Counted from the stretch's first letter, positions 49,701 through 62,959 are shown. The stretch is 64,000 bases of DNA from Saururus chinensis (GCA_035235625.1 CP141150.1:930001-994000), one strand, 5' to 3'. Numbers and translations are program-made. Notes: generated from the letters alone by a model not told the origin.

Positions 49701-50771
49701 ATTGAAGGTACAACCTGCTGAATAAGAGATGTTGTACAGACCTCAGGTATTTGTTTGGAGATTATCATTCGGGATGAGTAGTTAACCACCCCATCCTCTC
49801 TTTAGCCAGCCACCTCCTAAACATGGTCGATGGATATATCCTTGTCTATGTATATCCATTTTCACTGTGTAGTTAGGGTGGGTTGGCTAAAACAGGGGGT
49901 GTTAAACGCAAAAAATGCTTACACTTTTCCCTGTCAAATACTGATGAAAATATATAAACGATATTCGTAACTCACCTAAGAAAGTTTTAAAAACGTAAAA
50001 GCCAAAACAACCATTTACCTGATACCACTAGGTTGCGCTTCCCATGCACCACAGACAAGGAAATGGATAACTTTACTCTTTATCACTTTACTTCATGTAT
50101 CAAAGGCATTATTGGATTCATACAGAACCTGCAAACACTGTTTTGATCCTATGCTGTACAACTTGTTCAAACCGAGGTCAAATGCTAATAAAAAATACAA
50201 ATTGCAACCTATTTCATTCCACTTTGACATTTTACATCAGCCACATCGATAATCGCAAGTTCTATTAAACTCAGTGGAAGCAGAAATACATGTAATATAA
50301 TCAATGTGGTAAGGAATAACATGTACTATACAGTTCAAAAATTTAATAAGACTAATCTTCGTACCAGCACCAAAAAAACAAAACAAAAACAAAACTGAAA
50401 ATTATATTTGGGTTCACCGTTGCATATTTCTCTAAAATAACCAAGATGAAGCTAAATACGACTATTCTTATATACGACTATTCTTCCTGTACGGGTAAAT
50501 CTCATACGGCCATACAATCTTTCTACAGGCACTTTGTCCTCTTTTCCTCCGACGCCCCTCCCCATATCAGTCAAAGTGCAAAGTTCATCATCTCTCACAC
50601 ATCACTCTTTAGTGTTCGCTATACAACGGAGTGGCAGTCCTGATGGACGTCCTCTGTTCTGTACACCAAAAGTGCTTTTTACTATGTAAAACATTCAAAG
50701 AATAGAAGATCACAAGTAAGAACCGACGCAGAAACGAATTGTGGGATACTGAAAGATGAGCGGCTATGCTA
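46770..50771. other. Intergenic spacer between HUA2 and the LysM gene
   Basis: The first few hundred bases are probably HUA2 3' UTR. A 162-base imperfect tandem duplication lies at 47647-47950. An inverted-repeat candidate lies at about 49780-49910 (TAACCACCCC with TTTAGCCA; GGCTAAAACAGGGGGTGTTA). I looked here for the ClpP2 gene found at this spot in Arabidopsis and saw no ClpP-like sequence. No other gene is recognised. Confidence 0.5.
47647..47950 (+). repeat. Imperfect tandem duplication, ~162-base unit
   Basis: Two units share CTGGGATGCCTGATCTACAG and TCAAG-TTGAGTG blocks, at 47647-47807 and from 47808 onward. A 103-codon open frame across them is a by-product of the repeat. Confidence 0.75.
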
Positions 50772-52614
50772 CTAATCAAGAGCAGCTTTATTTCTTCTGA
50801 CTGTAATTGGCTTAGGCAAGCCATCAAAAATTGGTCTCGCAAGGGATGCAGCTGATAAGGACTGTAAATCTGTTTTTAAAGACCATTTTGGTGCTGACCA
50901 GATGGAGGGTCCATTGTCGGATGCCTGCAAATTAGAAGTGCTAGACGATTTCCGAACTCCAGCAGCCCCATCACCCGCGGAAGTCAAATCTGCCATTGGT
51001 ATTGGATTCAACACCCCTGAATCTGCATCTGCTGCCAGTGCAGCCCGGCTAGCAGATTTTGGCCTCTGAGCTAAGCCTTTTCCTGTGATTCCTGAAAAAC
51101 CTCCACTAGTATTTTCCTCCTTCAGTATCAATTCTGGAGTTGGAGAACGTCGGTCAGGGGAACATTTCTGATGCAATCGAACAGGAAATTCGTTTAGTCT
51201 CTCAATCTCACCATCTCCTGCCTCACGCATGAGTAGATCCTCCATGAAATCACCATTTTCTAACACCAGCCCGTTTGCTAAGCTTCTTGATTTACGATGC
51301 CGAGTTGGAGGTGGATCTGAAATTGGAGAGGCTTTTGGCAATTGCTCTTTGTCTAAACGCTGAGAAACCCCTACTCTATAAACTGTCATTTCTGTGCCCT
51401 CAACTGCACCTTTGCTTCTGGTGGGTGTGAGCCCATAGTAGCCCTGCAAACTGCTCATGGCGGGCGAAACATTATGCTGTACAGACTTCTGCTTAAGTGG
51501 CTGAAATGACTCCAAAACATCAATATGAGGTTGGCAACTCCGGTCATGTCCATTGCAGTTTTTTCTGCACCAAATTCCAGCAAGGTCAGCTAATGATCAG
51601 ACTTAAAACAAACTCTTGTCAAAAGAGTAGAACACACGGCAAGAAAGATCAGGGTTGCATAAAAACTTTATTATAAAATGAGCGTCTGTATTTTCAGGTT
51701 TTGAACACGAGTCTTCACCATTTTAGTTATTACCCACACATAAAATAGGTTCCACTCACGTGAAAAGCACCCAGACTGCCGTCCTTTTTCAGGCAAGCTG
51801 CACTCTGCCGGAAAGGCCACGTTTCTTTGGCACAATTCAAGCAAAATTGCAATTTATATGACATTCCTATTCGCCAACAACTAGCTTTTATAAGGGTTTT
51901 TTGGAAACTGAACCTACTTTACCACTCAATGAAGTCTGAAAGAAAGAAAATGAATGACACATAACAATAATCCACAAATAGAAAGCAGGGATGAATGATG
52001 TTAAATCTCATTCCAAAACAAATTTCAAATACCCCAACAAAGAACTAAACAAAGCTTCAAAACAAATTTGCTCAAGCGCAAAAGGAGTACCCTGAGTTAG
52101 CAGACCCATTAGCCAGAATGGGAGATGGAAGGTGTCTTCCTGGTAAAGGTATCCGTAGCGTTTTGAGAGCAAACATCTGAAGATCAGTCGCCAAGCCATT
52201 CATTCTTTTGATATCTGCCACCTAATAAGAGAAAAACTTGCCTTTGTTAATACCTACTTAGATCAAACTGAAAGAAACATCAAGCATCTAATCACAACTT
52301 ATGATGCGAACAATTCCTAAAAATCACTAAAAATTCCACCCATATAAGTTATGCAGCCAAACTAATTGCAAAATTACATTGGAAAAACGAAAACACTTTT
52401 GGAAACAGAACACAATGATGTCCACAAATTAGAAGAAAAAAATCACCTCAACCCCATACTTGATCGCCACACCCGCGAGTGTATCGAACTTGGAGACCCG
52501 GTGCTCAATGTAATTTCGAGTTGCACAATTCGCAACCATGCTCTCCGCCGATCCATCCATAAAGGTTCCTGCAAGTGCATTCCCATGACGCTTCGTCCCC
52601 CTCCCGTTCAGCAT
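50772..52614 (-). CDS. LysM domain-containing protein, At5g23130-like
   Basis: Three exons on the minus strand (52614-52447, 52221-52091, 51564-50772) join in phase to 363 aa. One LysM domain spans residues about 35-81 (YIEHRVSKFDTLAGVAIKYG, then ADIKRMNGLATDLQMFALK and LRIPLPGR). The rest is a Ser/Pro-rich, probably disordered tail with recognisable blocks SPAMSSLQGYYGL, RHRKSRSL, ITGKGLAQRPKSASR, VRKSSSTSNLQ and IFDGLPKPITVRRNK. There is no signal peptide or membrane segment, unlike the LysM receptor kinases, so an intracellular location is inferred. The domain order and tail blocks match my memory of Arabidopsis At5g23130. Its molecular role is not known to me. ATG 52614 is chosen because it opens the LysM-containing frame, though the start is less certain than the rest. 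Confidence 0.88.
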
Positions 52615-55600
52615 TCTCAAATAATCACCACCAAATTAAATTCCCCAAATCTGTTACCGCTCAAATCCTCATCAGCAAATCCTGACAATTCCGCAGATCG
52701 GGCAATGCCGATTGACAAAGCAACAAATTCAATCTCTCAGATGAACACTAATCAATAAAGACCCCAACTTCCCCTTAATTTAGCAAAACTCACTCAGCGG
52801 AATTCGTCACGGAGCAACTCCGATCGCCGATAAGAATTTCGAGTCTCTGGATATTATCTACCAACAAAGACGGGGACTTTTCACCAGAATCCGTGACTCG
52901 CGCGTCATATCACAGAGAAATCCATCTTGAAAACCCGGATCAGCCGTGGAACCCAGGGATTCCAACACTCCTATCTCCTTCTTCACGAACATTTCATTCA
53001 ACGAACCCAAAATAAAAAAACGCAACTTCGTCTTTCCCCTGAAACTGAGAAATTCTGAACTGCATTCAACGAACCCAGATCGAGAATTGGAAACCCAGAA
53101 TTCAATATAACACTATCCAAATCCGTCGCAGATTAGGCTTCGGACTCCGGCGAGAGAAGGTCCCGATTCGATCCAAAGTCGCAAATCCCACTAAAAGTGA
53201 GGGACGAAAAAATTGCCCCCGTCTTTTATTGTTCTTCTTGACGCGGACTGCATTTAGAGGACACGTGGGAAAATATGATTGGCTGGGTTTCACCGTGTTC
53301 GTTGTGGAGAAAAACTGGCAGGGGGGGGACAGGGAGTCGGAAGGAGACCGAAAGCTATGAAATCCCCGAATTGCCCCTGCTTGGTGACACCTATAATTAT
53401 ACTCTCTTAGTCCATATTAGGTGTCACGTTTGTAAATACTATATTTTTTAACAAAGTTTAAACTAACTTAGATTCTTAAGTTTGTTATAAAAAAAAACTC
53501 TTCTTACAAGGATATTTAATATAAAATAATATTTTTAAAAAATAAAAGAGAAACATTTGAGTAGTAAGTGTTTTTAAATTGAGAAAAACATAAATAAATA
53601 AAAATTTTATTTTTTACATCTAAAAAATATACAAGAAGTAAACTTTATGTAAGGCTTACTGGTTAAGTCCAACATTATTATGTCAAATTTGTTATCACTT
53701 TACACGTTTTTTATTTGTACTAATATATGTTAACATGTGAATTATTATTTTTAAAATTAAAAATATATATTAAGTAAAAATAATTATAAAATAATATTAT
53801 AAAATATTAATAATTTATTCATAATATTCTTTGGACTGCAGTAGTGAAGGCAAGTGCCTACCCTGTCTACTTCGTTGTCTAGGTGGAGGGCCCATGGAGA
53901 TGTTGGGTCAACCTCCCCGGGCCCTTATTGATTATGATAAATTTGTCCCTTTCAATGGGTACTATTATTTCCATATTTTTAAAAAAATACAAAGAGGTTT
54001 AAGAAAGACAGTGAATAATTAGTTTAAGAAAAATGCTTTAACGACGTTGAGAATTATATGTTAAGTTTGTCCCACCATTGATGAGTGAAGCTCACTTTTG
54101 TAAGCCCCACTCATAAATGATAAAATAAAGATGAAGTAGAATTTCAGCGTGAGAATCTTCACGTCAAAATACCACTACTCTTAGTTTAAGGATCTGATGC
54201 ATGAGGTGAATTGTATTGGTTAAAAAACGTTGCCTACAATGTATTGCGGTACGGAGTCTCTTTACACATGCGATTATTATGTTAATATACTTAAGCATAA
54301 AAGGTAACAAAATTTAAGCTGGACATTACTAAGTAATGTCGTGTATGGCGTCAAATAAGAAACATAATAGGACGTCAACTGACTTTTTTTTGCACAATAC
54401 AACAACTATGTTACAAAGTAACATAATAACATCATCATATTGAAATTCAACTGCATGCATTTAATAAAACGGCTTAGCGGGTGATTCAAACTAGTTTGCC
54501 CTCTAAGTAATGTATGTGGTCAGATAAAAATATGATGACTTGTGATGTTTGGGCTCACGTTAGTACGTATGAGCCCTGACCCACACTAATGGGTCTCTAA
54601 TTAATAATATAATGAAGTACAATTAGCCGTAAAATCTTGAATTCATAGTCATATCATCTACCACAAGAAGATTAATTTGTAATACCACAAATTATATTTA
54701 TATTGAGTAAATTAATCACGTGCATAAAAAAGAAATTCATAGAACGGGTACAATATAAACAATCAACATATATATGATATAGTAGGCATGAGCAGGTGGA
54801 CAATATTTTCCTTATTCAGACATGAACGAAGGTTCTCCAGATTGAGGAGGTGTTGAAGAAAAGATATTCAGAAACATGAATATTAGCATCAAATTGGCTC
54901 CTGTACAGACTTTTGAGAAATAATTAAATCTTTAACTCTAGTGTGGAATCTCAAAAGATTTAAAATACCTAAATATTATAAATAGGAAAAAGTTAATATG
55001 ATGCACATGTTATTCACATATCGTAGTATGGAGATTCGACAGCATATATCAGATCATAGGGTGGGCGGACGTATCCAAACTTGCCTGCTCCATGAATAAT
55101 ACTCCCCACATAATCAAAATCGTGCAACCTTAATGCATCCAACACACACCATCATAGCAAGCTAATATTTATCCTAGTATAAATATTGACGACTTAAATT
55201 TTTTTTAACATCATTGTATATATAAAATAGAAGCTATTATTCTTATTCTATTTCTTTTATACCATAGACCTTAAACTAGTTATGATTGGATAAGAAAAAT
55301 TTAATTTCATGTTGTCAAGTAGGATCTACTTTCTATACCCAATCAAAAGTTGTGTAAAGCCTATAATATAAAAAAAAATATGGATATCAATTTCTAATGG
55401 TGGTGTTGCAACCCAATGCTTATTCCATTATAAAGCTCCAAATGATTATTTCTAGAGACGGGTAAAGTTAGCAGATAAAAAATGAGGAACTGTTAGTTTA
55501 ATGGAACATTTGGATAAAGAAATGAGGCCGCCTACTTCGTACCTTAACTCGGTAGTTCTTCTCCTTAGTGTCGGCCATAAAAAAATAATCAAAAGGCGTT

Positions 55601-58412
55601 TCTCAGTTGGATCCTACTCCCGTTTCTCCATCTACACAAAGGCAATGATGAATGTGTAAGCATCTGTCGGAAGAATATGTTCTATAATCGCCAAGTTGTT
55701 ATTTTATAAATATGACATTTAATTATTGTAACGAGTTTATTAGGTAGAAGATAATAAAGGATGTTTCTAGCTTGACAGGCTGTGATTAATTCATATAAGG
55801 CTCCCTATCTCTAAGTAGTCCTTTTATATACCATATTGGGGCCCTACATAGATTAATATATTGTTGGGTTCTAATTATAAAGTTGGTGAAAATATATTTT
55901 TTTATAAAATATTCGTATCCAAATTCCAGACCCAACTTTCAATAGAATAAAAGAACAAAACTATCAATGTTGTCAAACAAAAAAAACGGAGAGGGTGGAG
56001 TTAATAGCGTGCATTTAAAGCTAGTCCAATGAAGTCTTGTATACTCTTAAAGAGAAGAATGGAAGCTGTCTCAACTCTCCTTTACTACTCCTCTGCCCCA
56101 CATTAATAATTTAATTTAAAATTTTAAAATGAAGTATATCATCTGTCTCATATTTATAACTCTATTTGAGAAAAATATTTATTTTATATTAATAATTTCA
56201 TTTGACTCAATTTAAGTGATTGTCTACTTTAAATCTAAAAATAATTTTCTACCTTTTTATTTATGACTTATATCATTTAATAAAAATTACTATTTAATAT
56301 AATATAAATGAAGTAAAATAAGACTTACAGTGGAACGAAAGAAATGTAACACATGAAAAGGATGGCCACAATCATGTACATGTACGCCTTATTGAGTTGA
56401 TGCGACTAATTAAATCCAATTCATTTTGTACAGTCATTGTTTGTTTGTTTCTTCATTTTGTCTATGTCAGTATTTGTAGGTTCATAGAAAGAGAACGTTC
56501 ACACCCTTACTAGCAGATTTTGCTTGCTGTGGTGAGCTGCAAGAGGAGCATGTTCTAAACCGTGTCGACAGAGAAGTTGCCAGGAGCAGTCAAAGTTGAC
56601 GCCATATCATTATGCTGCATGCACCCCAGACTCCCAGAGTTGGCTCTCTCTTTGACTCCCTTTACATGTCGACAAAGCAAATCATACATGAGTCTATGAT
56701 AGACAACGGCTTCAACAACCAGAGCTTAACTTTTGTCACATATATATAAACCTTAGAAAAATTATTTAGTAAAATCATTCCTGTGGTAAATATGTCTATT
56801 TAGTATTTAACATGTTTAGATAGTTTCTATGTATTTAAATATAGTAAATTCAAAATTTGAGTTAGTATACTTGTTAAAATATAAATAGACCTATGCATAG
56901 CTGCATGGTAAAACAATTTCACTTGGATACTTTCTCATAAGCTTTGATAGTGGCCAACCTCTTCTAAGGCTAACAACTTTAGATTACTAGTTTCCTTTTA
57001 TTCTTGGTTGAGTAGTAAGTATGTCATCTCTTTGTTTTAGTTAGCCTACTGCCCTAGTAAATATTCATTGACCGTATTAAGAGGGTGGATTAGCTAAAAT
57101 CATAGGTGGTGAATTGCTCATGTTTTATTCTTTCAAACGGCTAAATTAAAGTGACAACAATGTTAGATGTAAAACAATCTAACAATGAGTTGAATGGTAC
57201 AGGCGTAGCAAAAGTAATTAATTGTAATCGGTGTAGGATGCTAAACTGGGACTATTTTTTTTCTTCCTTCTTATTCCCTCTGTTTTATATTAAAAGTTAT
57301 ATTTAAAAAATAATATTTTTTATTTAATGATGAAACCCACTTATTAAAAAAGAAAAACTAAACTCAAAATGGCATCTAACCATTTAAATAAAATAAAATA
57401 AAACAATTAATATAAAATAAATTTTTTTATTAAATAAAACTATTAATATAGAATAGGAGTATTTCTTTGTGCCTTAGTTTGAGAGTGCTTTTATGACTTA
57501 GAGATAGAAAAGGCGATCCAGAGTAGGTGAGAGAAATAGAGATTAGGTGAGACAGGGAGAGAGGCATTTAGCATTAGGGAAAGAGAGAGGATGGGGTGGG
57601 ACCGTCGATGTGTGAGTTTAGAGCAGTGGAGAGGATATCCTCATCTATGATCCAACTCTCTTGCTGGGATCCAACAATAATCCAAAGTCCAATTGGCGTT
57701 TTCCAACAAAACTTTAGTTTAGTACGAGGGAACTCATAAACCCGAACAACCTGAGTTGCGCCTGTTTTGTCCCTCGTGGGCTAAAACTCTGTTAACGTAA
57801 GTGACTTGTTATTGTAATTTGCCAAAAAACAAATTTAGTCTAACTGTCCGGGTTTTGTGACAAAAGCCCTCTGTTTTTATGTTTTTTCTGATTAGGGGCT
57901 AATAGGGTGCTTAATTAATTCGATAGTGAATCTAAATTTTTAAGAATTAATTCATTCGAAATAAAATTTAGTTTTTATATAAATTTTTTTAGATAAAATT
58001 ACGTTTGAATAACAAATTGTGTTTAAGGTTTAAATCATTAAAATTATTAGGTAAATTGATAAAAAAATATTTTAAGATATAATCATGGGGTAAGAAATTT
58101 ATATATTTTTTAGAATTATTAAATTTATAAAAAAATATAAATATAACCTTGATTTAGGTATTGCCCACGTTTAGTGTAAATTATACATCAAAGTTTTGAT
58201 ATTTAAGAATGATAAATAAATTAATATCAATGTTATTAATACTAATATGTACACTATCAATCTATAAATGAAGGGCTAAAGGTTCTCATGCGCGGCTTAA
58301 CGTTATGTCTTACATAAAAAATGCTTACCTGATTAAGGTGTTTGCTAAAAAAAAAAATTTTTAGAGAAACGAAATAATAAATTTTTATTATAAATAAAAA
58401 GTTTATTGGAAG
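52615..58412. other. Intergenic spacer between the LysM gene and the tRNA
   Basis: Up to about 53200 is LysM gene leader and promoter. AT-rich MITE remnants follow: one near 53400-53650 (starting CTCTCTTAGTCCATATTAG), one near 54050-54181 related to the element at 17003, and Stowaway-like copies near 56090-56330 and 57270-57461. No coding region is recognised in nearly 6 kb. Confidence 0.5.
57270..57461. mobile_element. Stowaway-like MITE copy
   Basis: It begins TTCCCTCTGTTTTATATTAA and ends AACTATTAATATAGAATAGG. The internal GATGAAACCCAC phrase matches the family clustered at 33-34.5 kb. Confidence 0.55.
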
Positions 58413-58485
58413 TGGAGATGCGGGGTATCGATCCCCGTACCTCTCGCATGCTAAGCGAGCGCTCTACCATCTGAGCTACATCCCC
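58413..58485 (-). tRNA. tRNA-Ala (anticodon AGC)
   Basis: The 73-base minus-strand sequence starts GGGGATGTAGCTCAGATGGT and ends CATCTCC plus the discriminator A. Acceptor, D, anticodon (CTTAGCATG loop, AGC at 58450-58452) and T arms (GGGGATCGATACCCC) all pair. Box A (TAGCTCAGATGG) and box B (GGATCGATACC) promoter elements are intact, so it looks functional. There is no intron. A minus-strand T run would be expected downstream as the pol III stop; the plus-strand AATAAAAA at about 58393 is T-rich in that sense. Confidence 0.95.
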
Positions 58486-58665
58486 TTCTGATGTGTGAGA
58501 TCGAGTTTTATTTTTATTTAATATAACATCATAACCCTAGTCCATACACACCATACCACATGTAGACGTGCCCTTCTCTTTGTGGCTAAACGGACGGCGG
58601 GACCCGCCCCGGCGAGCCTCTGCAAACCCACACGTTTCGCTGCGTCCTCGAACTCCATCCGAAAA

Positions 58666-58722
58666 ATGGAGGCTCAGTTCAGTGTAGAAGATAGAGTGAT
58701 GCAGAGCTCCTCCCTCACTTGA
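58666..58722 (+). other. Upstream ORF in the HCF136 leader region
   Basis: An 18-codon open frame (ATG to TGA) ends 54 bases before the HCF136 ATG. It matters only if transcription starts upstream of 58666, which sequence alone does not settle. Confidence 0.3.
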
Positions 58723-58776
58723 ACCAACTCCTCCGGAAAGCTGCTGCTTACAGAGGAAGAGAGGTGATTGCGAACG

Positions 58777-61700
58777 ATGGCGTCCATGCCGACTATCCAG
58801 CTCACTGACCCCAACCCCTCTTTGCTACTCCGTCCCTTCTTCCTCCCCAAGCCCCCCCTTCTCCGCTCTCCCTCTCCTTCTTCTTGTCGCTTTGTTCCTC
58901 TTGCTTCTTCTTCGTCTTCTTGTTCTGGGTACAGTGGGTCGGGGGGCAGGAGGAAGCTCATGGCCGACACGGCCGCCATCTCCCTCGCCCTCGCCCCGCT
59001 GGCGGCATTCGACCAGCCGGCCAAGGCGGACGAGGTGGGCCTCTCCGAGTGGGAGCGGGTCTACCTCCCTATTGACCCCGGCGTCGTCCTCCTCGACATC
59101 GCCTTCGTCCCTGACGACCCCACTCATGGTTGGTTCATTCATTCTTCCTCCCTTTCCTTGCTGCGAAATTTTGTATTTTTTGTTTGTTTCGTAATTGGGT
59201 CCTCAATTCACATGTTTTCCTCTTTCTTCATGTTTCTTCTCAATGCGCTAGTCCTATTTTGATCACTCGCCCAAATTTTCTGCCAAATTCAGCAGTATCC
59301 AATTGGTTATTTTCTTAATTTACAATGCTTGAATTCAGCGATATATTGCTCTTCTTATGTGAATTCAGCGATATATTGCTCTTCTTATGTGAATTCAGCA
59401 TTTAGACTACGTGTTGCTGTCACTTTTTCCCCCATTTTGAAGGTTTGTCTAGTTTCCCATATTGTGCAATATGTTAGTGTACTCCAGATTGCGTTATGAA
59501 CAATTTCTATGTATGACTTAAATGTTTGAGATCCGAAAATATGTTCTTGTGCTTACTTATGATCAGGAATTTGGAAGAATAAGGCTCGTCTACCATGATG
59601 AGTAAACAGGGCTGGTTCATGTTGGTTTTCAGGCTTTCTCTTGGGGACGCGGCAGACCATATTGGAGACAAAAGATGGTGGCACCACTTGGCTTCCGCGC
59701 TCCATTCCTTCTGCCGAAGATGAAGACTTCAATTACAGGTTCAACTCAGTCAGCTTCAAGGGTAAGGAAGGTTGGATAGTTGGAAAGCCTGCAATTTTGT
59801 TGTACACAGCTGATGCTGGCGAAAGCTGGGAGAGAATACCATTGAGCGCTCAGCTTCCTGGAGACATTGTAAGCACTTTTCCTTATTTATGGGTGGGTTT
59901 GGAGGGGCGCAAATATTGCAATCATGCTTGCGAGTGAAGTAATTTGATGCCAAAAATACTGCCATGAACACATCTTGGTTCCTAGTTCAGCTCTTTAATG
60001 CAACAATTTTGCCTTTTGAAGTCTTTTTTTCTTTGTTTTGGGAGAAGGGTGAAAGCAATTGTTCCTATCAATGCCAATCTTGGGGAGACAATCACAGTTT
60101 ATGCATCCTAATATGAATTGATTGCTAATAACTTTTCTTCAATTTAGAATGTTGGAGCCTTTTCACCTTAAAATGAGCAAACTAATTGCATTGAATTCTT
60201 AGTTTCAGAAGTGGAGGTCCAAATTTTCACCTTTGTTTTTCACACAGGTTTATATTAAAGGAACCGGAGAGAAAAGCGCAGAAATGGTAACTGATGAGGG
60301 GGCAATCTATGTTACGTCCAATAGAGGATACAACTGGAAGGCTGCAGTCCAGGAGACTGTATCTGCTACTCTTAATAGGTACTTGGCTGTAGATTATTTT
60401 GGTTTTATATCTGCTTGATGGCCTCTTGACTTTTGATTCCTATGCTTATTTCTCCTTGGATATTGGAATTACCTTTTAGAATAAGTTTTATATGAAATCT
60501 TCTATCTATGAAGCAAGAGAACATAGATGATATGCATTGCGTATAACAGCTTGATGCCTTAAATGGAGTACATAGATTAATGATAATATTTAGGACTTGA
60601 TGCCCCTATTATCCTAGTTGATATTTTTTTTCTCTTGGTTTTCTACAATGTTCTGATCTGTTATTGAATTCTTTCTAAAATTTTGTCCCTGAAGAACATT
60701 TTGTTGCAGGAACTTTATATTAAGTTTTTAAATGCAGTGGTGCTCATAAATCATTCACACTTTGCAGGACAGTTTCTAGTGGCATCAGTGGTGCAAGTTA
60801 CTATACTGGAACCTTTAATACTGTGAATCGCTCACCTGATGGTAGCTATGTTGCTGTGTCCAGTCGCGGGAACTTCTATTTAACTTGGGAGCCTGGGCAG
60901 GTGAGTGTCTTTTATAGATGCTTGCTTTTTTATGCTTTCATTCTTTTGAGTAGTCGCTGATGACCGTCGACACAGTCTGCATATTATTTTCATTTCCCAA
61001 ACTAGACAATACATATAATTAATTGGCCTTTTCCGTAGCACTATCAGAGCTACAAAACTAAATATCCTGGATCCGTAGTGAATATTCAAATATATGGGTC
61101 CGAATGCTATTCTATTAGGACAAAGTTGGTGTTAACCCTTAATTATGTTGAATTGTTGTTGACATTTATTATTTAATCTTCTTGTCGGATCTGACTTCGG
61201 TTATTATCTCTTAATATCTATTTCATATATCTTATTAATGTGGACACACCAAGTGAAGTCCAGACTCAATATTTCTCTGTTCTTCCCTATTAAACAGCCA
61301 TACTGGCAACCACACAATAGGGCTGTTGCAAGGAGAATTCAAAATATGGGATGGCGAGCTGATGGTGGTCTCTGGCTTCTAGTGCGTGGTGGTGGTCTTT
61401 TTCTTAGCAAAGGCACAGGGGTATGTTGGAAACTTCAATCCTCCTTTTAATGATCTCTGTCATGTATGTACTATTTCTTGGTTCACATAAACCATAATAA
61501 TTTGTTAAATTGTTTTTTTTTTTTTTTTTTCAGATCACTGAGGATTTTGAAGAAGTCCCAGTCCAAAGTCGTGGTTTTGGTATTCTGGATGTTGGGTACC
61601 GTTCAAAGGTATTGTATGCTTAAATCCAAATTACAAACATGTTATATAAGGATTTTTTCTTACTGAAAATGCAATCATCTTATGCTACTTACTATAATGC

Positions 61701-62443
61701 CCAATCATCTTGTGGAGCACAGATTCACGTAAGACAGTGTTAACCAGAGCACTATATGGTATTTTCTCTTACCAGGATGAAGCTTGGGCTGCAGGCGGCA
61801 GTGGGATTTTGTTAAGAACAACAAATGGTGGAAAGACTTGGACTCGTGAAAAAGCTGCTGACAATATTGCCGCAAATCTCTATTCAGTAAAGTGAGCCAT
61901 TTGCCTTCATACATCTAATCTTGAGCATGCTAGGAGATACTGTTTTGGATCCTTAAAATCTCAAGTTGTAAATGGCTTTAGTAGTAAGTTAATTTAGTTA
62001 TTATTGATATCAGCGCGGTATGGGCCAGTTTAGGAATGGTCCTGGACTGTGCCCCTTTTTCCAGCTATGGGTCCCGGTTCTTCTAATTAGCTAGGTTTCC
62101 AAGACCCAATCTGTCTTTATCCTTTATATTCTATTATGCAATATATCCGAACAATTGATTATCTTGCCCTTTGGATGTGGGAAGTGTTTTTCATGTTCCT
62201 TTAACGTGAGTCGAGCGTAAGAAATGCTTGGGAAGTGTTCATTTTTTAGATCAACGGTGCACATGCATGTTAGCTTAAGTAGTTTGGCTCACTGTCAGAG
62301 CGGAGCATAAAAAACGCTTACTTGATGTGAGTATGTTCTACAAGCTGTTGATATTGTTACTCCTTTTTTTGTGTAGGTTTCTCAATGACAACAAAGGTTT
62401 TGTATTAGGAAATGACGGGGTCTTGCTAAAGTACCTTGGATGA
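58777..62443 (+). CDS. HCF136: Photosystem II assembly factor HCF136 (chloroplast precursor)
   Basis: Eight exons (58777-59128, 59633-59868, 60248-60378, 60768-60900, 61298-61420, 61534-61608, 61776-61891, 62377-62443) join in phase to 410 aa, against ~403 recalled for Arabidopsis. The family binds early PSII reaction-centre intermediates in the thylakoid lumen. The N-terminus is a bipartite targeting sequence: a Ser/Pro-rich stromal transit region, then a twin-arginine signal ([20 protein letters not shown]) ending at AKA before [11 protein letters not shown], as expected for Tat import. The mature part has the Asp/Gly/Trp repeats of the seven-bladed propeller (KDGGTTW, ADAGESW, NRGYNW, NGGKTW). 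The ends of internal exons match the known protein throughout and no break is seen. ATG 58777 is the first codon giving a full transit peptide. Confidence 0.96.
59331..59399 (+). repeat. Perfect 30-base tandem repeat in HCF136 intron 1
   Basis: Two identical units (59331-59360, 59361-59390), starting GAATTCAGCGATATATTGCT, are followed by the first 9 bases of a third. Confidence 0.9.
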
Positions 62444-62465
62444 AGGACATCAATGGCATCTGATA

Positions 62466-62539
62466 TTCTTTTTCTCAGTAAAGAGCTATGTAATTATTTG
62501 TGTTCTTTTTCTCAGTAAAGAGCTATGTAATTATTTGTG
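62466..62539 (+). repeat. Perfect 37-base tandem repeat just after HCF136
   Basis: Two identical units (62466-62502, 62503-62539), starting TTCTTTTTCTCAGTAAAGAG, lie 23 bases past the stop codon and so probably in the 3' UTR. Perfect identity suggests a recent duplication. Confidence 0.9.
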
Positions 62540-62959
62540 TTACGAATTCATGAATATATTTTTTCTTGGCCAGATGGGAAAAGATTAAATGCAATTTTTG
62601 TTTTCCATCTATCTCAAAAAAATGCTTGATCAGAATCTATCAACTTCTTTCCCATCTCTATTCTGGTTAAGGGTGCTAATGAGCCAAGTCGAATCGAGTT
62701 TTAAAATTTTTAAACTCGAGCTCGATCGAAAAGCTCGAAGCCTAACTTGAGCTCGGTTTGATCAAGGAGTTTGAAATTCGATTCAAGCTCGAGCTCGAAA
62801 ATACACAATTGTAGCTCAAACTTATGTTCGAATTGAGCTCGAATTTCAATTACAACCCAAATTATTTTTTTTATAAAAAATTATATTAATTTAAAAAATC
62901 ACATCAACATTACAAAAATAAAAAAAATTATAATAATTATAATTTTATTTTATTAAAAT

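Noticed and set aside
58674-59142. Antisense frames of 105-116 codons over HCF136 exon 1
   Set aside because: Opposite-strand shadow of the GC-rich transit-peptide exon.
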